64,000 nucleotides of DNA from BM003 sp963783695. Its GTDB lineage: Bacteria; Pseudomonadota; Gammaproteobacteria; Steroidobacterales; BM003. Shown piece by piece: positions 45,533 through 52,624 of this stretch; the stretch's first letter is position 1, and each line of letters begins with the position of its first letter. The stretch spans positions 1-64,000 of the forward strand of contig CAWAOM010000011.1 in NCBI GenBank assembly GCA_963783695.1, written 5' to 3'. Below the pieces are notes generated by a model. That model had not been told where the DNA came from. It made no database searches and saw nothing but the letters and a program-made list of their open reading frames with translations. The translations under genes were made by a program, and so were the position numbers.

Positions 45533-45829
45533 ATGCGCGCACTCCGATCAAACTGCGTCGTCTTCGGAGTGGTTTCGGGCGCTGCACAGGCCTTCACCGA
45601 AACCCTGGTAGTTTCGGTATGGGAATGGCTAGAGAATCCCGGCCGCATCTATCGTGGGGCTCCTGGGACGAACTGGGCATTTTTTTACGACACCGCGATT
45701 AGCTGATTGCTCCCAACGTTCCTATCTGCTGCAGCCATCGCATCTCTCGGCTACCTTCTATTAAGGCCCTGGCGTTCGGGTATCGGAAGCACCTCGAGAA
45801 GGTCGATAGCAATGGCGATGCCTGACTAG
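45533..45829 (+). pseudogene. Small membrane protein gene with internal TGA
   Basis: Reading from ATG 45533 gives MRALRSNCVVFGVVSGAAQA and AFFYDTAIS, a TGA at 45704-45706, then in the same frame LLPTFLSAAAIASLGYLLLRP to a stop at 45829. The TGA cuts directly before a clear transmembrane segment, so this looks like one small two-helix protein with a nonsense mutation. The product is not recognised. About 40 untranslated bases follow before the next gene. Confidence 0.5.
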
Positions 45830-45868
45830 CAGTTACAGCCGCTAAACTTCATATATCAATCGCAGTGA

Positions 45869-46096
45869 ATGAATAGGGGTAAGCGTGTGAATGTTCCCAA
45901 AAGATCTGATTTCCCGGAAGGCTGCCTGTTCTATATAAAGGAATTCGATGTGCCGCTGGTGCATGGGCGCAACGGATGGGAAAACTGGTTTGGCGGCAGG
46001 CCGAGAAAGTACGACTCTGCCGCCCTAAAGGTCGATAATAACTGGTTGGCTGAGTCGTTTGAGGAATGGGCCGAGGTTGTGGCCAAATCAATGTGA
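45869..46096 (+). CDS. Small protein of unknown function
   Basis: A 75-residue protein, MNRGKRVNVPKRSDFPEGCL and so on, with a tryptophan-rich middle (NGWENWFGGRPRKYD) and an amphipathic end (WLAESFEEWAEVVAKSM). It is not recognised. It is followed 40 bases later by an attC-like site, so it would be the single gene of a cassette. No signal peptide or membrane segment is seen. Confidence 0.55.
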   Translation: MNRGKRVNVPKRSDFPEGCLFYIKEFDVPLVHGRNGWENWFGGRPRKYDSAALKVDNNWLAESFEEWAEVVAKSM

Positions 46097-46138
46097 GGTG
46101 AGCAAAAAGACCGCGGCCAGTCCATGCAGGAACTTCCA

Positions 46139-46236
46139 CACATGACAACGCGTTCAAGTTCGTTCCGGGCCTGATGACCTGCGCCGGGCGTAAAAACGCA
46201 GCACATTTTTACGTCGCCTGACCAAGACGTCATGCA
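46139..46236 (+). repeat. attC-like recombination site 1
   Basis: The left arm ACATGACAACGCGTTCAAG matches the classical attC left end (TAACAATTCGTTCAAGCC). The right end CGCCTGACCAAGACGTCATGC mirrors the classical CGCTTAACTCAGGCGTTAGGC. The outer cores CATGAC (46140-46145) and GTCATG (46229-46234) are complementary, and an inner CGTAAAA / TTTTACG stem lies between. The right core GTCATGC differs from GTTATGC by one base. Two sites, here and at 51.69 kb, are similar over most of their length. Confidence 0.7.
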
Positions 46237-46790
46237 TACAGGCTTCGCATCCTTAAGATATTCGATTACTAACCTTGCATCGAGCGTTCCGAATTCGGCT
46301 GCGCGTGACAAAGCTCACGCCAAATCGGAGGTCCAGAGGTTTAATACGAAGCTTATTGCTGCTGTACTTTTGATTTTTCTCGTGAACAAGGCCTTCGCAG
46401 GTACGAAAATACCTGATGCTGAACTGAATAAAGCAATTACAGATCTTTCCGCGGCGACCCTGGTTGCGGGCGAGGGATGGACAGTCTATGAACAGCTTCT
46501 TCATCCTGAGTATTCGCGCTGGGCTGTGGCTGAAATATATGAAGGAGGAGAAAAGTCCGCCAGAAGTCTTGAGGAGTGGTGGAACTTTGGTATGCGGGTC
46601 GCTGAACGGGACATCGACATCGTTGCTGTCGATATGATCGGAAATGTCGCAATTATCCGTTTCAGGGCTTCTGAGAGTCTTGTTGGGCCCGGTGGACGGT
46701 TTCTCGGGCTACGTGTCCAACATCTGGATTGGAGAAGGCGGTAACTGGCTTCTGTTGGCTGCCGGTGTCGGGGGAATCCTCATGCCAAAT
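46232..46790 (+). pseudogene. Exported NTF2/DUF4440-like protein, frameshifted
   Basis: The first frame runs to 46744 and has an export signal (LIAAVLLIFLVNKAFA) and a DUF4440-like domain: VYEQLLHPEYSRWAVAEIYE, EEWWNFGMRVAERDIDIVAV, IIRFRASESLVGP. After ...LVGP (46690) the expected continuation VDGFSGYVSNIWIGEGGNWLLLAA is found one frame over, so an extra base in the GGCCCGG run breaks the gene. The annotated ATG at 46232 falls inside the attC right core; the true start is unclear. The second frame stays open to 47075 without recognisable content. Confidence 0.6.
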
Positions 46791-47161
46791 GTCATCATTG
46801 TGGCCGCAATCCTCCTCGAGCTGCGCCGCGGCAACGGTGTCCAACCGGTGTCGAGCTGGGGTCTTACCCTTTCCATCGTTACCGAAGGGGGCGTGATTCT
46901 CGTTACGCCGACGGCGGCCGGCCAAGTGCTGAGCGTTGCACTGGCAGGGCTCGGCGCTACACCTGGGGCGCTCTATTATCATCGTCCGCAAGGCGTCCTG
47001 ACACGCGATTGTTACCGGATCGGATTGCCCGCAGGCCCGGCTATCCAGTCGCCACCAGCTCGCGCCCCTTGTTAACGGGCGGCCCCGCGCGGCAGAATCA
47101 CGAGACGCCCGGCGGAATTGGATACCAATCCGCCTGCCGGACCGGTAAAAGGAGCCAGGCG
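46791..47161 (+). other. Spacer without a recognised gene
   Basis: About 370 bases between the broken DUF4440-like gene and the ankyrin gene. The frame carried over from the frameshifted gene stays open to 47075 and includes a hydrophobic stretch (MPNVIIVAAILLEL), but has no start or family match and is likely chance. GTTAACGGGC at 47072 might be a decayed attC core. AAGGAG before 47162 belongs to the next gene. Confidence 0.4.
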
Positions 47162-48931
47162 ATGATCGAGGACATCGACTTAGCACGATTCCCGTCTTTC
47201 GGAGAGATCGCCTCTTCCCCACCCGACGGCTGGTCTGAAAGCGACGTGCCGCTCGCACAGCGAGGGGTGCGCGTTTCGTGGCTGATCGGGCTGTTGCGAG
47301 ACCTGATAGATGACATCAACCGGCCGCGAGCGGCGTCAATCGAGGCGGCAGAGCATGCGATCAGTCACAATAAGGCGGGAATGTGGGGCCGGCACGATCG
47401 TCCCGACGTCGTGGTGCCGACTGTCCCCGCCTGCGCCCTGCTCAACGTTCGCTCGCTAATCGAACACTTCGTGCTGCCGGCGACGACCGCACTGCAGGCA
47501 CCGCTGTGGGCGTTTGTGCCGTTGGAGCAGCGCGGCAAGCCCGACTACTTTCTTTCGCACACGTGGAGTTCGCTCCTGTTCGGTCCTCCCCGGCAGGAGA
47601 TCGGCACGTTCGACGCCATCGAGCACCTCGGAGGTTTCGCGTGGATCGACTTCGTCGCCTACAACCAGCATGCGATCCGGTCGATCCCCGGCGAAATGGA
47701 GGAGGTCATCGGCGAAATCGGTGAGGTTATCTTCGCTGGAACTCCGGTGCCGACGCTGGGCCGCATCTGGTGCTTGTGGGAGCTTCTGTGCGCAAACCGG
47801 ACGGGCACCGACTTCGACGTAGCTGTCAGACCCGGCTACCGCAACGACAAAATTCTGGCGGTGAACACGCTCTACCGGTCATTCGTTGGCGTCGAGAAGG
47901 CAGCCGCCACCAAGCGGGAAGATCTGCAGATCATCAAGGCCGAGGTGGTTTCGCAGTTCGGTTCGGCCGAGGCGGCCAATGCGCACCTCGACCGGGTGCT
48001 GCGCGAGCGGTTCTCAGCGAGCCGGTACGAACTCAGGGAGCGGGACCAGCACCTCGGCTTTCGCCCGTGGCCCTGGATGTACGAGCAGATGGAGGGCGGC
48101 CAGGAGTTGGCCAAACGCCCGGTGCGGGAGACCGATCCTTACTACGGCGCCGGCCTCCGCCAAACGATCATCTACGGTTCGGAGCAGACGACCTTCGACA
48201 TGCTGATCGAGGCAGGTCTGAAGGTCAGCGCCGACGACAAGGCCAAGCATCAGTTTCGCACGAGTTCGGAGGTCGAGATCACGCTGGTCGCGGCGGCCCG
48301 GGATGGCGACACCGCCCTCGTCCGGGAACTGCTCGATCAGGGCGTCGACCCGGACCGGTCGGTCAGTCATGGTTCGGCGCTCACGCATGCCGCCGGACAG
48401 GGACACGCAGAGATTGTTGAGTTGCTGCTTGAGAGGGGCGCGGACATCGAAGGCGGCGACGGACTCTCGCCGCTGGCGTGTGCTGCGTGGAAGGGCCGCG
48501 ACGAGATCGTGCGACTGCTCGTCGGACGCGGCGCGGACATCGAAGGCGACACCGGCGGCCCCGGCACCGCGCTTTTCCAGGCGGCCGCGCAGGGTCATTC
48601 GTCCACCGTCGGTCTGCTCCTCGAACTCGGGGCCGCCGTCAACGCGAGGACGGAGAAGCGCGCGACTCCGCTCCTTGTCGCGGCAGCCAGTGGTCATTTC
48701 GACGTGGTCATTTTGCTCACCGGGCGGGGGACGAACCTCGACTGCACCGACCGCAGCGGCGACACTGCGCTCCATCACGCGGCCAACAAAGGGTCGGCCG
48801 CGATTGTCAGGGCCCTGCTCGAGGCGGGCGCGGACCGCACGGTTGCCGACAAATATGGCGATACCGCGTTCGACCTCGGGAAGCGCGAGGGCAAGCTCGA
48901 CGCCGCGACACTCGATCTGTTGCGGCTTTGA
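47162..48931 (+). CDS. TIR-like domain protein with C-terminal ankyrin repeats
   Basis: A 589-residue protein started by ATG at 47162 after AAAAGGAG. Residues ~125-300 resemble a TIR-like domain: DYFLSHTWSS (first strand), GGFAWIDFVAYNQH, EVIFAGTPVP and TLGRIWCLWELLCANR. The W-C-L-W-E-L motif mirrors the plant TIR W-C-L-x-E-L, whose Glu is catalytic (Glu207 here). Residues ~395-589 hold five to six ankyrin repeats (for example GSALTHAAGQGHAEIVELLLERGADIE; GDTALHHAANKGSAAIVRALLEAGAD). The N-terminal 120 residues are unassigned. Similar domain pairings are best known to me from algal proteins. It would be a large cassette gene. Confidence 0.75.
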   Translation: MIEDIDLARFPSFGEIASSPPDGWSESDVPLAQRGVRVSWLIGLLRDLIDDINRPRAASIEAAEHAISHNKAGMWGRHDRPDVVVPTVPACALLNVRSLIEHFVLPATTALQAPLWAFVPLEQRGKPDYFLSHTWSSLLFGPPRQEIGTFDAIEHLGGFAWIDFVAYNQHAIRSIPGEMEEVIGEIGEVIFAGTPVPTLGRIWCLWELLCANRTGTDFDVAVRPGYRNDKILAVNTLYRSFVGVEKAAATKREDLQIIKAEVVSQFGSAEAANAHLDRVLRERFSASRYELRERDQHLGFRPWPWMYEQMEGGQELAKRPVRETDPYYGAGLRQTIIYGSEQTTFDMLIEAGLKVSADDKAKHQFRTSSEVEITLVAAARDGDTALVRELLDQGVDPDRSVSHGSALTHAAGQGHAEIVELLLERGADIEGGDGLSPLACAAWKGRDEIVRLLVGRGADIEGDTGGPGTALFQAAAQGHSSTVGLLLELGAAVNARTEKRATPLLVAAASGHFDVVILLTGRGTNLDCTDRSGDTALHHAANKGSAAIVRALLEAGADRTVADKYGDTAFDLGKREGKLDAATLDLLRL

Positions 48932-48992
48932 TCCTGCATCTGCCGGAAGGCCTGTCTGGCCCGCCGCACGGTCCGCAAGGAGCTACGAAGGC

Positions 48993-49178
48993 ATGAAGAA
49001 ACAGGCTAAGGCGGGCGCGATCATATTCCTCGCCTTTAGCGGGCATTGCCGGTCGCGGAGGTTGCGCGTTCCGCGTCCTCTGCAGGCCAGGTTGCGGCCC
49101 AACAACGGCATGCGCCCGAGCGCGAGGGTTGTCCACATCCGCCAATGGCCCGGCACCGTGGGTGATGCCGGACGTTGA
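48993..49178 (+). CDS. Small exported-peptide-like ORF reading into an attC-like site
   Basis: A 61-residue frame, MKKQAKAGAIIFLAFSGHCR at the start, with a signal-peptide-like N-terminus and GAAGG eight bases before the ATG. The last third (LRPNNGMRPSAR) is encoded by the attC-like palindrome at 49097, as is common for cassette genes. The product is not recognised and may not be functional. Confidence 0.3.
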   Translation: MKKQAKAGAIIFLAFSGHCRSRRLRVPRPLQARLRPNNGMRPSARVVHIRQWPGTVGDAGR

Positions 49179-49181
49179 TGT
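49097..49181 (+). repeat. attC-like recombination site 2
   Basis: It begins GCCCAAC (49097-49103), a perfect RYYYAAC core, and ends CGTTGATG (49173-49180), an imperfect GTTRRRY. Complementary arms CAAC/GTTG (49103-49106 and 49174-49177) and GGCAT/ATGCC (49107-49111 and 49165-49169) are offset by extra bases on one side, as in attC. The length of 85 bases is in the usual range. It ends 18 bases before the next gene. Confidence 0.55.
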
Positions 49182-49199
49182 CAATAAAGAGAAATCAAA

Positions 49200-49775
49200 A
49201 TGCTCTATTTCTCGTATGGTTCAAACATGTCAGTAAAAAGGCTAAACGGCAGAGCGTCCTCGGCTCGCGTCAAAACCGTTGCCACCCTGCATCGGCATGA
49301 TTTGCGGTTTCACAAAAAAAGCACAGACGGGTCAGCGAAGTGTGATGCCCATGAGACCAACAACCCTGAGCATGCCGTTGTTGGTGTTGTATTCGAAATA
49401 GCCGAAACTGACAAGCGACTGCTGGATAGAAAGGAAGGTCTTGGTTACGGTTACGAGCAAAAAGTGGTAACGCTCACTGCATCGTGCGGTGCCACCCTAC
49501 GCGCAACAACATATTACGCCACCCATATAGATTGTGATTTGCAGCCATATCATTGGTATAAGCACCATGTATTAACAGGCGCCAATGAAAATGCGTTGCC
49601 TGACGAATACGTCGAGAAACTTCGCATCATCGATTCGATAGCCGATCCAAAGCCGGAGCGGCACGTACAGGAAATGGCCATTTACGCTACCACGCAACTG
49701 CATCGCGAAATTGCTCGCCACACTCGCGTTTTTCCCATGGACGAAGGGTTAGGCGACAGGGAGGATAAAAAATAA
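49200..49775 (+). CDS. Gamma-glutamylcyclotransferase-like protein
   Basis: A 191-residue protein with the GGCT/AIG2 substrate-binding motif at the start, YFSYGSNMSVKRL (YGSNM), and the catalytic-glutamate region LLDRKEGLGYGYEQK. Family members release 5-oxoproline from gamma-glutamyl peptides or amines. The C-terminal helix region EMAIYATTQLHREIARHTRVF is longer than in minimal members. It is moderately AT-rich compared with the flanking chromosome and lies just after attC-like site 2, fitting a cassette gene. Confidence 0.85.
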   Translation: MLYFSYGSNMSVKRLNGRASSARVKTVATLHRHDLRFHKKSTDGSAKCDAHETNNPEHAVVGVVFEIAETDKRLLDRKEGLGYGYEQKVVTLTASCGATLRATTYYATHIDCDLQPYHWYKHHVLTGANENALPDEYVEKLRIIDSIADPKPERHVQEMAIYATTQLHREIARHTRVFPMDEGLGDREDKK

Positions 49776-49833
49776 AATTGGGTGCGCCCGGTGCCGGCGG
49801 CGTCAGGCGCGATACCACTGAGGATTACAAACA

Positions 49834-50331
49834 ATGAAGCTAGAGGGATCGTGCCACTGTGGCTCTGTCCGATTCACGGTTCTTTCGCAGCACTTCTACC
49901 CATTCAACCTTTGTTATTGTTCTATCTGTCGAAAGACTGCGGGAGGTGGGGGATACGCGATAAACCTGGCAGCGGACTACGCTACGCTCCAGGTTGACGG
50001 TGAAACGAACATTGCGACCTATCGCGTGACGATAACCGACCCGGACTCAGGGGAAAATAAGGCAAGCTCTGTCCGACGGCAATTTTGTCGCGCCTGCGGC
50101 AGTGCTCTCTGGGTCTGGGACTCTCGTTGGCCGGAGCTGATGCATCCGTTCGCCTCGGCAATCGACAGCGACTTGCCGCCGGCTTCTCAGCGTACCCACC
50201 TTATGGCAGGTTCAAAGGCATCATGGGTTGAACTGCGGGAAGGTGACCAGGATAAGGTGTTCGATGGCTACCCGGACGAATCCATTGCGCAGTGGCACAA
50301 ACGTCTCGGCCTGGAAGATCGCGGCGCCTGA
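49834..50331 (+). CDS. GFA family zinc-binding protein (first copy)
   Basis: A 165-residue protein of the glutathione-dependent formaldehyde-activating (GFA/Mss4-like) fold. Zinc ligands are in CHCGSVRF, CYCSICRKTAGGGG and CRACGSALWVW. The family name comes from S-hydroxymethylglutathione synthase, but most members are of unproven function. The Shine-Dalgarno is weak. A GTCAGGC-containing spacer separates it from the preceding gene. Two other GFA genes occur at 55.1 and 57.5 kb. Confidence 0.88.
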   Translation: MKLEGSCHCGSVRFTVLSQHFYPFNLCYCSICRKTAGGGGYAINLAADYATLQVDGETNIATYRVTITDPDSGENKASSVRRQFCRACGSALWVWDSRWPELMHPFASAIDSDLPPASQRTHLMAGSKASWVELREGDQDKVFDGYPDESIAQWHKRLGLEDRGA

Positions 50332-50401
50332 CTGTGCGCTGCGACCGACGGCTGCAAACGCTGCCAGGCTGTGGTTTTGGTCCAATCTCACTCACACCGC
50401 A

Positions 50402-51184
50402 ATGTTCAGACTATTCATCATCGCCAGCCTTCTTTGTTGGTCCTTCGGCGTTCGAGCCGAAGACCCGGCCATTGCCGATGTTTTTAGCAAAGCGGGCGTC
50501 ATCGGGACACTATTGATCGAATCGACCCGGACTGGGAGGCGTTTCGTGCATAACGATAGCCGTACGCAGCAAGCCTTTACCGCTGCCTCTACCTTCAAAA
50601 TACTCAACACCCTGATCGCTCTGGAAGAAGGCGTCATAACCGGTGCCAACGCCGTCATTCCGTGGGATGGAACTCGTTACGAGATATCAGACTGGAACAA
50701 TGACCAAACTCTCGAGAGCGCATTCAAGGTCAGTTGCGTATGGTGCTACCAGGCGTTGGCCCGGCGGGTGGGCGCATCGAAATACCCGGCCTATCTTCAT
50801 CGGGCGAAATACGGGCAGTTGCGCGAGTCGTTTGACGGCACGCAGTTTTGGCTGGATGGCTCGCTGACCATCAGTGCCGTTCAGCAGGTAGCGTTCCTCA
50901 AACAGTTGGTGCAACGCAGTCTGCCTTACCGGGCACGCAGTTATGACACCCTGAAAACGATCATGCTTGTTGCTGCAACCCCAGGCTATCGCCTGTATGC
51001 CAAAACGGGCTGGGCCGCAAGCGCTAAACCCCGCATCGGATGGTATGTAGGCTATGTAGAGGCAGCCGGCGATACCTGGCTGTTTGCACTGAATATCGAC
51101 ACCCGAAGCGCCGCCGATTTGCCGCTCCGTAAACAAATCGCCATGGACGCGTTGCGAACCAAAGGCATCCTGCCGACACATTGA
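50402..51184 (+). CDS. Class D beta-lactamase (OXA-type)
   Basis: A 260-residue enzyme with signal peptide (LFIIASLLCWSFGVRA). All class D motifs are visible: S63-T-F-K66 in AASTFKILNTLIALEEG, S111-C-V113 in KVSCVWCYQ, Y137-G-Q139 where most OXA enzymes have YGN, FWLDGSLTIS at 149-158, and K201-T-G203 in YAKTGWA. It should hydrolyse penicillins by a serine mechanism with a carboxylated lysine. Position in a cassette-like array echoes how many blaOXA genes spread. The upstream frame is long, but the ATG at 50402 gives the correct signal peptide. No strong ribosome site is seen. Confidence 0.92.
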   Translation: MFRLFIIASLLCWSFGVRAEDPAIADVFSKAGVIGTLLIESTRTGRRFVHNDSRTQQAFTAASTFKILNTLIALEEGVITGANAVIPWDGTRYEISDWNNDQTLESAFKVSCVWCYQALARRVGASKYPAYLHRAKYGQLRESFDGTQFWLDGSLTISAVQQVAFLKQLVQRSLPYRARSYDTLKTIMLVAATPGYRLYAKTGWAASAKPRIGWYVGYVEAAGDTWLFALNIDTRSAADLPLRKQIAMDALRTKGILPTH

Positions 51185-51348
51185 ATCAGAAGCCAATGAG
51201 TCAGAACCATGCCATGAAAGCCGGCGTCGACGGAATGGCGCCAACTCGGCCCGCCCTACGCTGCAACGAGCGACGGACGACGCCACTGCACAGCGCCCCT
51301 CAGCGCGAACGTCAGGCGACCTGATAGATCAATAGCGGGAGAGAAGTC

Positions 51349-51678
51349 ATGCCAGTATTTGCACTGAATTTGTTTGATGTTTCAGATCGCGACGAGTATT
51401 TGCAGTACGCGCGCCGTTCCGTGCAAGAGGTACGTTCACACGGTGGACGAGTCGTATCACTTGGAAAGTTTCGGGAATCTGTTCAGGGCGAGATATCACC
51501 CCGGACTGTATTGATCCTGGTTGAGTGGAGGTCAAAAGAATCCTTTGACAGTTATTGCAATGACCCTGACCTCGCTGACCTGCACCCACACAGGGAAAAC
51601 GGGACCAGCAACTACATCTGGCATTTGTTCGACAAGCTGGATGACCTGAGGCCAATACTTAAGGATCGAACCGGGTAG
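51349..51678 (+). CDS. DUF1330-like protein
   Basis: A 109-residue single-domain protein of the dimeric alpha/beta-barrel type. FALNLFDVSDRDEYLQYARRS, GGRVVSLGKFRE and TVLILVEWRSKESFDSYCNDP follow the DUF1330 pattern (strand, helix, G-G-R, W-x-S-x-E-A-F-x-x-Y). Function unknown. GGGAGAGAAG precedes the ATG. The upstream spacer has CGAACGTCAGGCG, a possible decayed attC end; attC-like site 3 follows 11 bases after the stop, as expected for a cassette. Confidence 0.8.
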   Translation: MPVFALNLFDVSDRDEYLQYARRSVQEVRSHGGRVVSLGKFRESVQGEISPRTVLILVEWRSKESFDSYCNDPDLADLHPHRENGTSNYIWHLFDKLDDLRPILKDRTG

Positions 51679-51688
51679 TTAGCAACTC

Positions 51689-51783
51689 GCATAACAAAAC
51701 GCTCAAGCCCGCTGCGCGCCTGTGGCCCTCCACCGGACGCCAAAATGCTGCGCGTTTTCTGCACCGCTCAACCAGGATGCCAG
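51689..51783 (+). repeat. attC-like recombination site 3
   Basis: The left arm GCATAACAAAACGCTCAAGCC matches the attC consensus left end, and the right end CCGCTCAACCAGGATGCC resembles CCGCTTAACTCAGGCGTTAGGC. Inner arms AAAACGC/GCGTTTT are complementary. It aligns with attC-like site 1 over most of its length (CAAG...GCCTG...CCGG-CG--AAAA-GC-GC--TTTT). The right core is degraded. Confidence 0.68.
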
Positions 51784-51842
51784 ACGACGGTGTTGCGACC
51801 CCTTACGCGGCGATGAACCAAGCACGAAGCGTTGAGAAAACA

Positions 51843-52265
51843 ATGAAAACCGAAAACATAGCGGTGTTTTTGTATGGACTTTTCATGGACGAGTCGCTGC
51901 TCGCAGCAAGAGGGATAAGCCCAATAAAAGCGACTGTCGGGTACGTCGACGGCTACGGTTTACGCATAGGCAGGCGAGCGACGCTCGTGGCCGATGAGAC
52001 CAGCAGAGCTTACGGCGTTCTCATGACGATACCAGCTAAGGACGTGCGGGCACTGTATGCGGAGGAAAGCGTGGCTGACTATGTTTCCGAACCCGTTTCG
52101 GTCGTGCTGCCAGACGGCACGCTCGAAGCGGCAGTCTGCTACAACCTTCCGGAGAATAAGCTGGAGGGAACAAATCCCCAGTACGCGCGTTCTTTACTCA
52201 CCCTGGGAGGCAAGTTGGGTTTGCCAGGCGCCTACCTCCGGCAAATCAAAAGGCACGTAGCCTGA
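51843..52265 (+). CDS. Gamma-glutamylcyclotransferase-like protein (short)
   Basis: A 140-residue AIG2/GGCT-like protein. FLYGLFMDESLLAARG takes the place of the YGSNM loop, GYGLRIGRRATLVADETSRAYGVLM is the second strand pair, and ALYAEESVADYVSEPV carries the expected acidic residue after the helix. It is more diverged than the copy at 49.2 kb, so activity is uncertain. The ATG at 51843 is preferred; an earlier in-frame ATG at 51777 lies in the attC right end. Confidence 0.75.
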   Translation: MKTENIAVFLYGLFMDESLLAARGISPIKATVGYVDGYGLRIGRRATLVADETSRAYGVLMTIPAKDVRALYAEESVADYVSEPVSVVLPDGTLEAAVCYNLPENKLEGTNPQYARSLLTLGGKLGLPGAYLRQIKRHVA

Positions 52266-52306
52266 GGTCTGGAAGTGGCCATTTTTCGCTGGATGGGGGA
52301 GAACTT

Positions 52307-52624
52307 GTGAGCGGCGCCAGGCCAGGCGATGGCGTCGGACAATGTCATAGCGTGCGGGACTCTCTGGCCGCAGAGGCGCTAACCATCCCGGCACTCAATC
52401 CGCAGATCGACTCTGCCCGACTACGATCGGCTCTTGGACCGCCATTCCGTTCGCTGGTGCACTCCAGCGAACCACATTCCCAGCACCCGGAGTGCCCGGC
52501 CACGACACTATTGTTGCGCAACAAAAGGTCCACTGATGATGCCTTCTCGTTCAAGACACGGTTTGACGTTGTCCGCGGGGTCGCGGTAAAAGCTACTGTG
52601 CTGCTGCAAAGACCAGCCAAATGA
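52307..52624 (+). CDS. Possible small ORF coupled to the DUF4062 gene
   Basis: A 105-residue frame starting GTG at 52307 after GGGGGAGAA and ending in an ATGA overlap with the DUF4062 start at 52621. The sequence is not recognised and has no clear secondary-structure pattern; a minus-strand frame covers the same bases. The ribosome site and overlap argue for translation, the composition argues against it. Nothing else is seen in the 52266-52620 gap. Confidence 0.3.
   Translation: MSGARPGDGVGQCHSVRDSLAAEALTIPALNPQIDSARLRSALGPPFRSLVHSSEPHSQHPECPATTLLLRNKRSTDDAFSFKTRFDVVRGVAVKATVLLQRPAK

Noticed and set aside
52546..52560. CTCGTTCAAGAC as a further attC left arm
   Set aside because: It lacks the preceding RYYYAAC-like core and any complementary right end within 150 bases.
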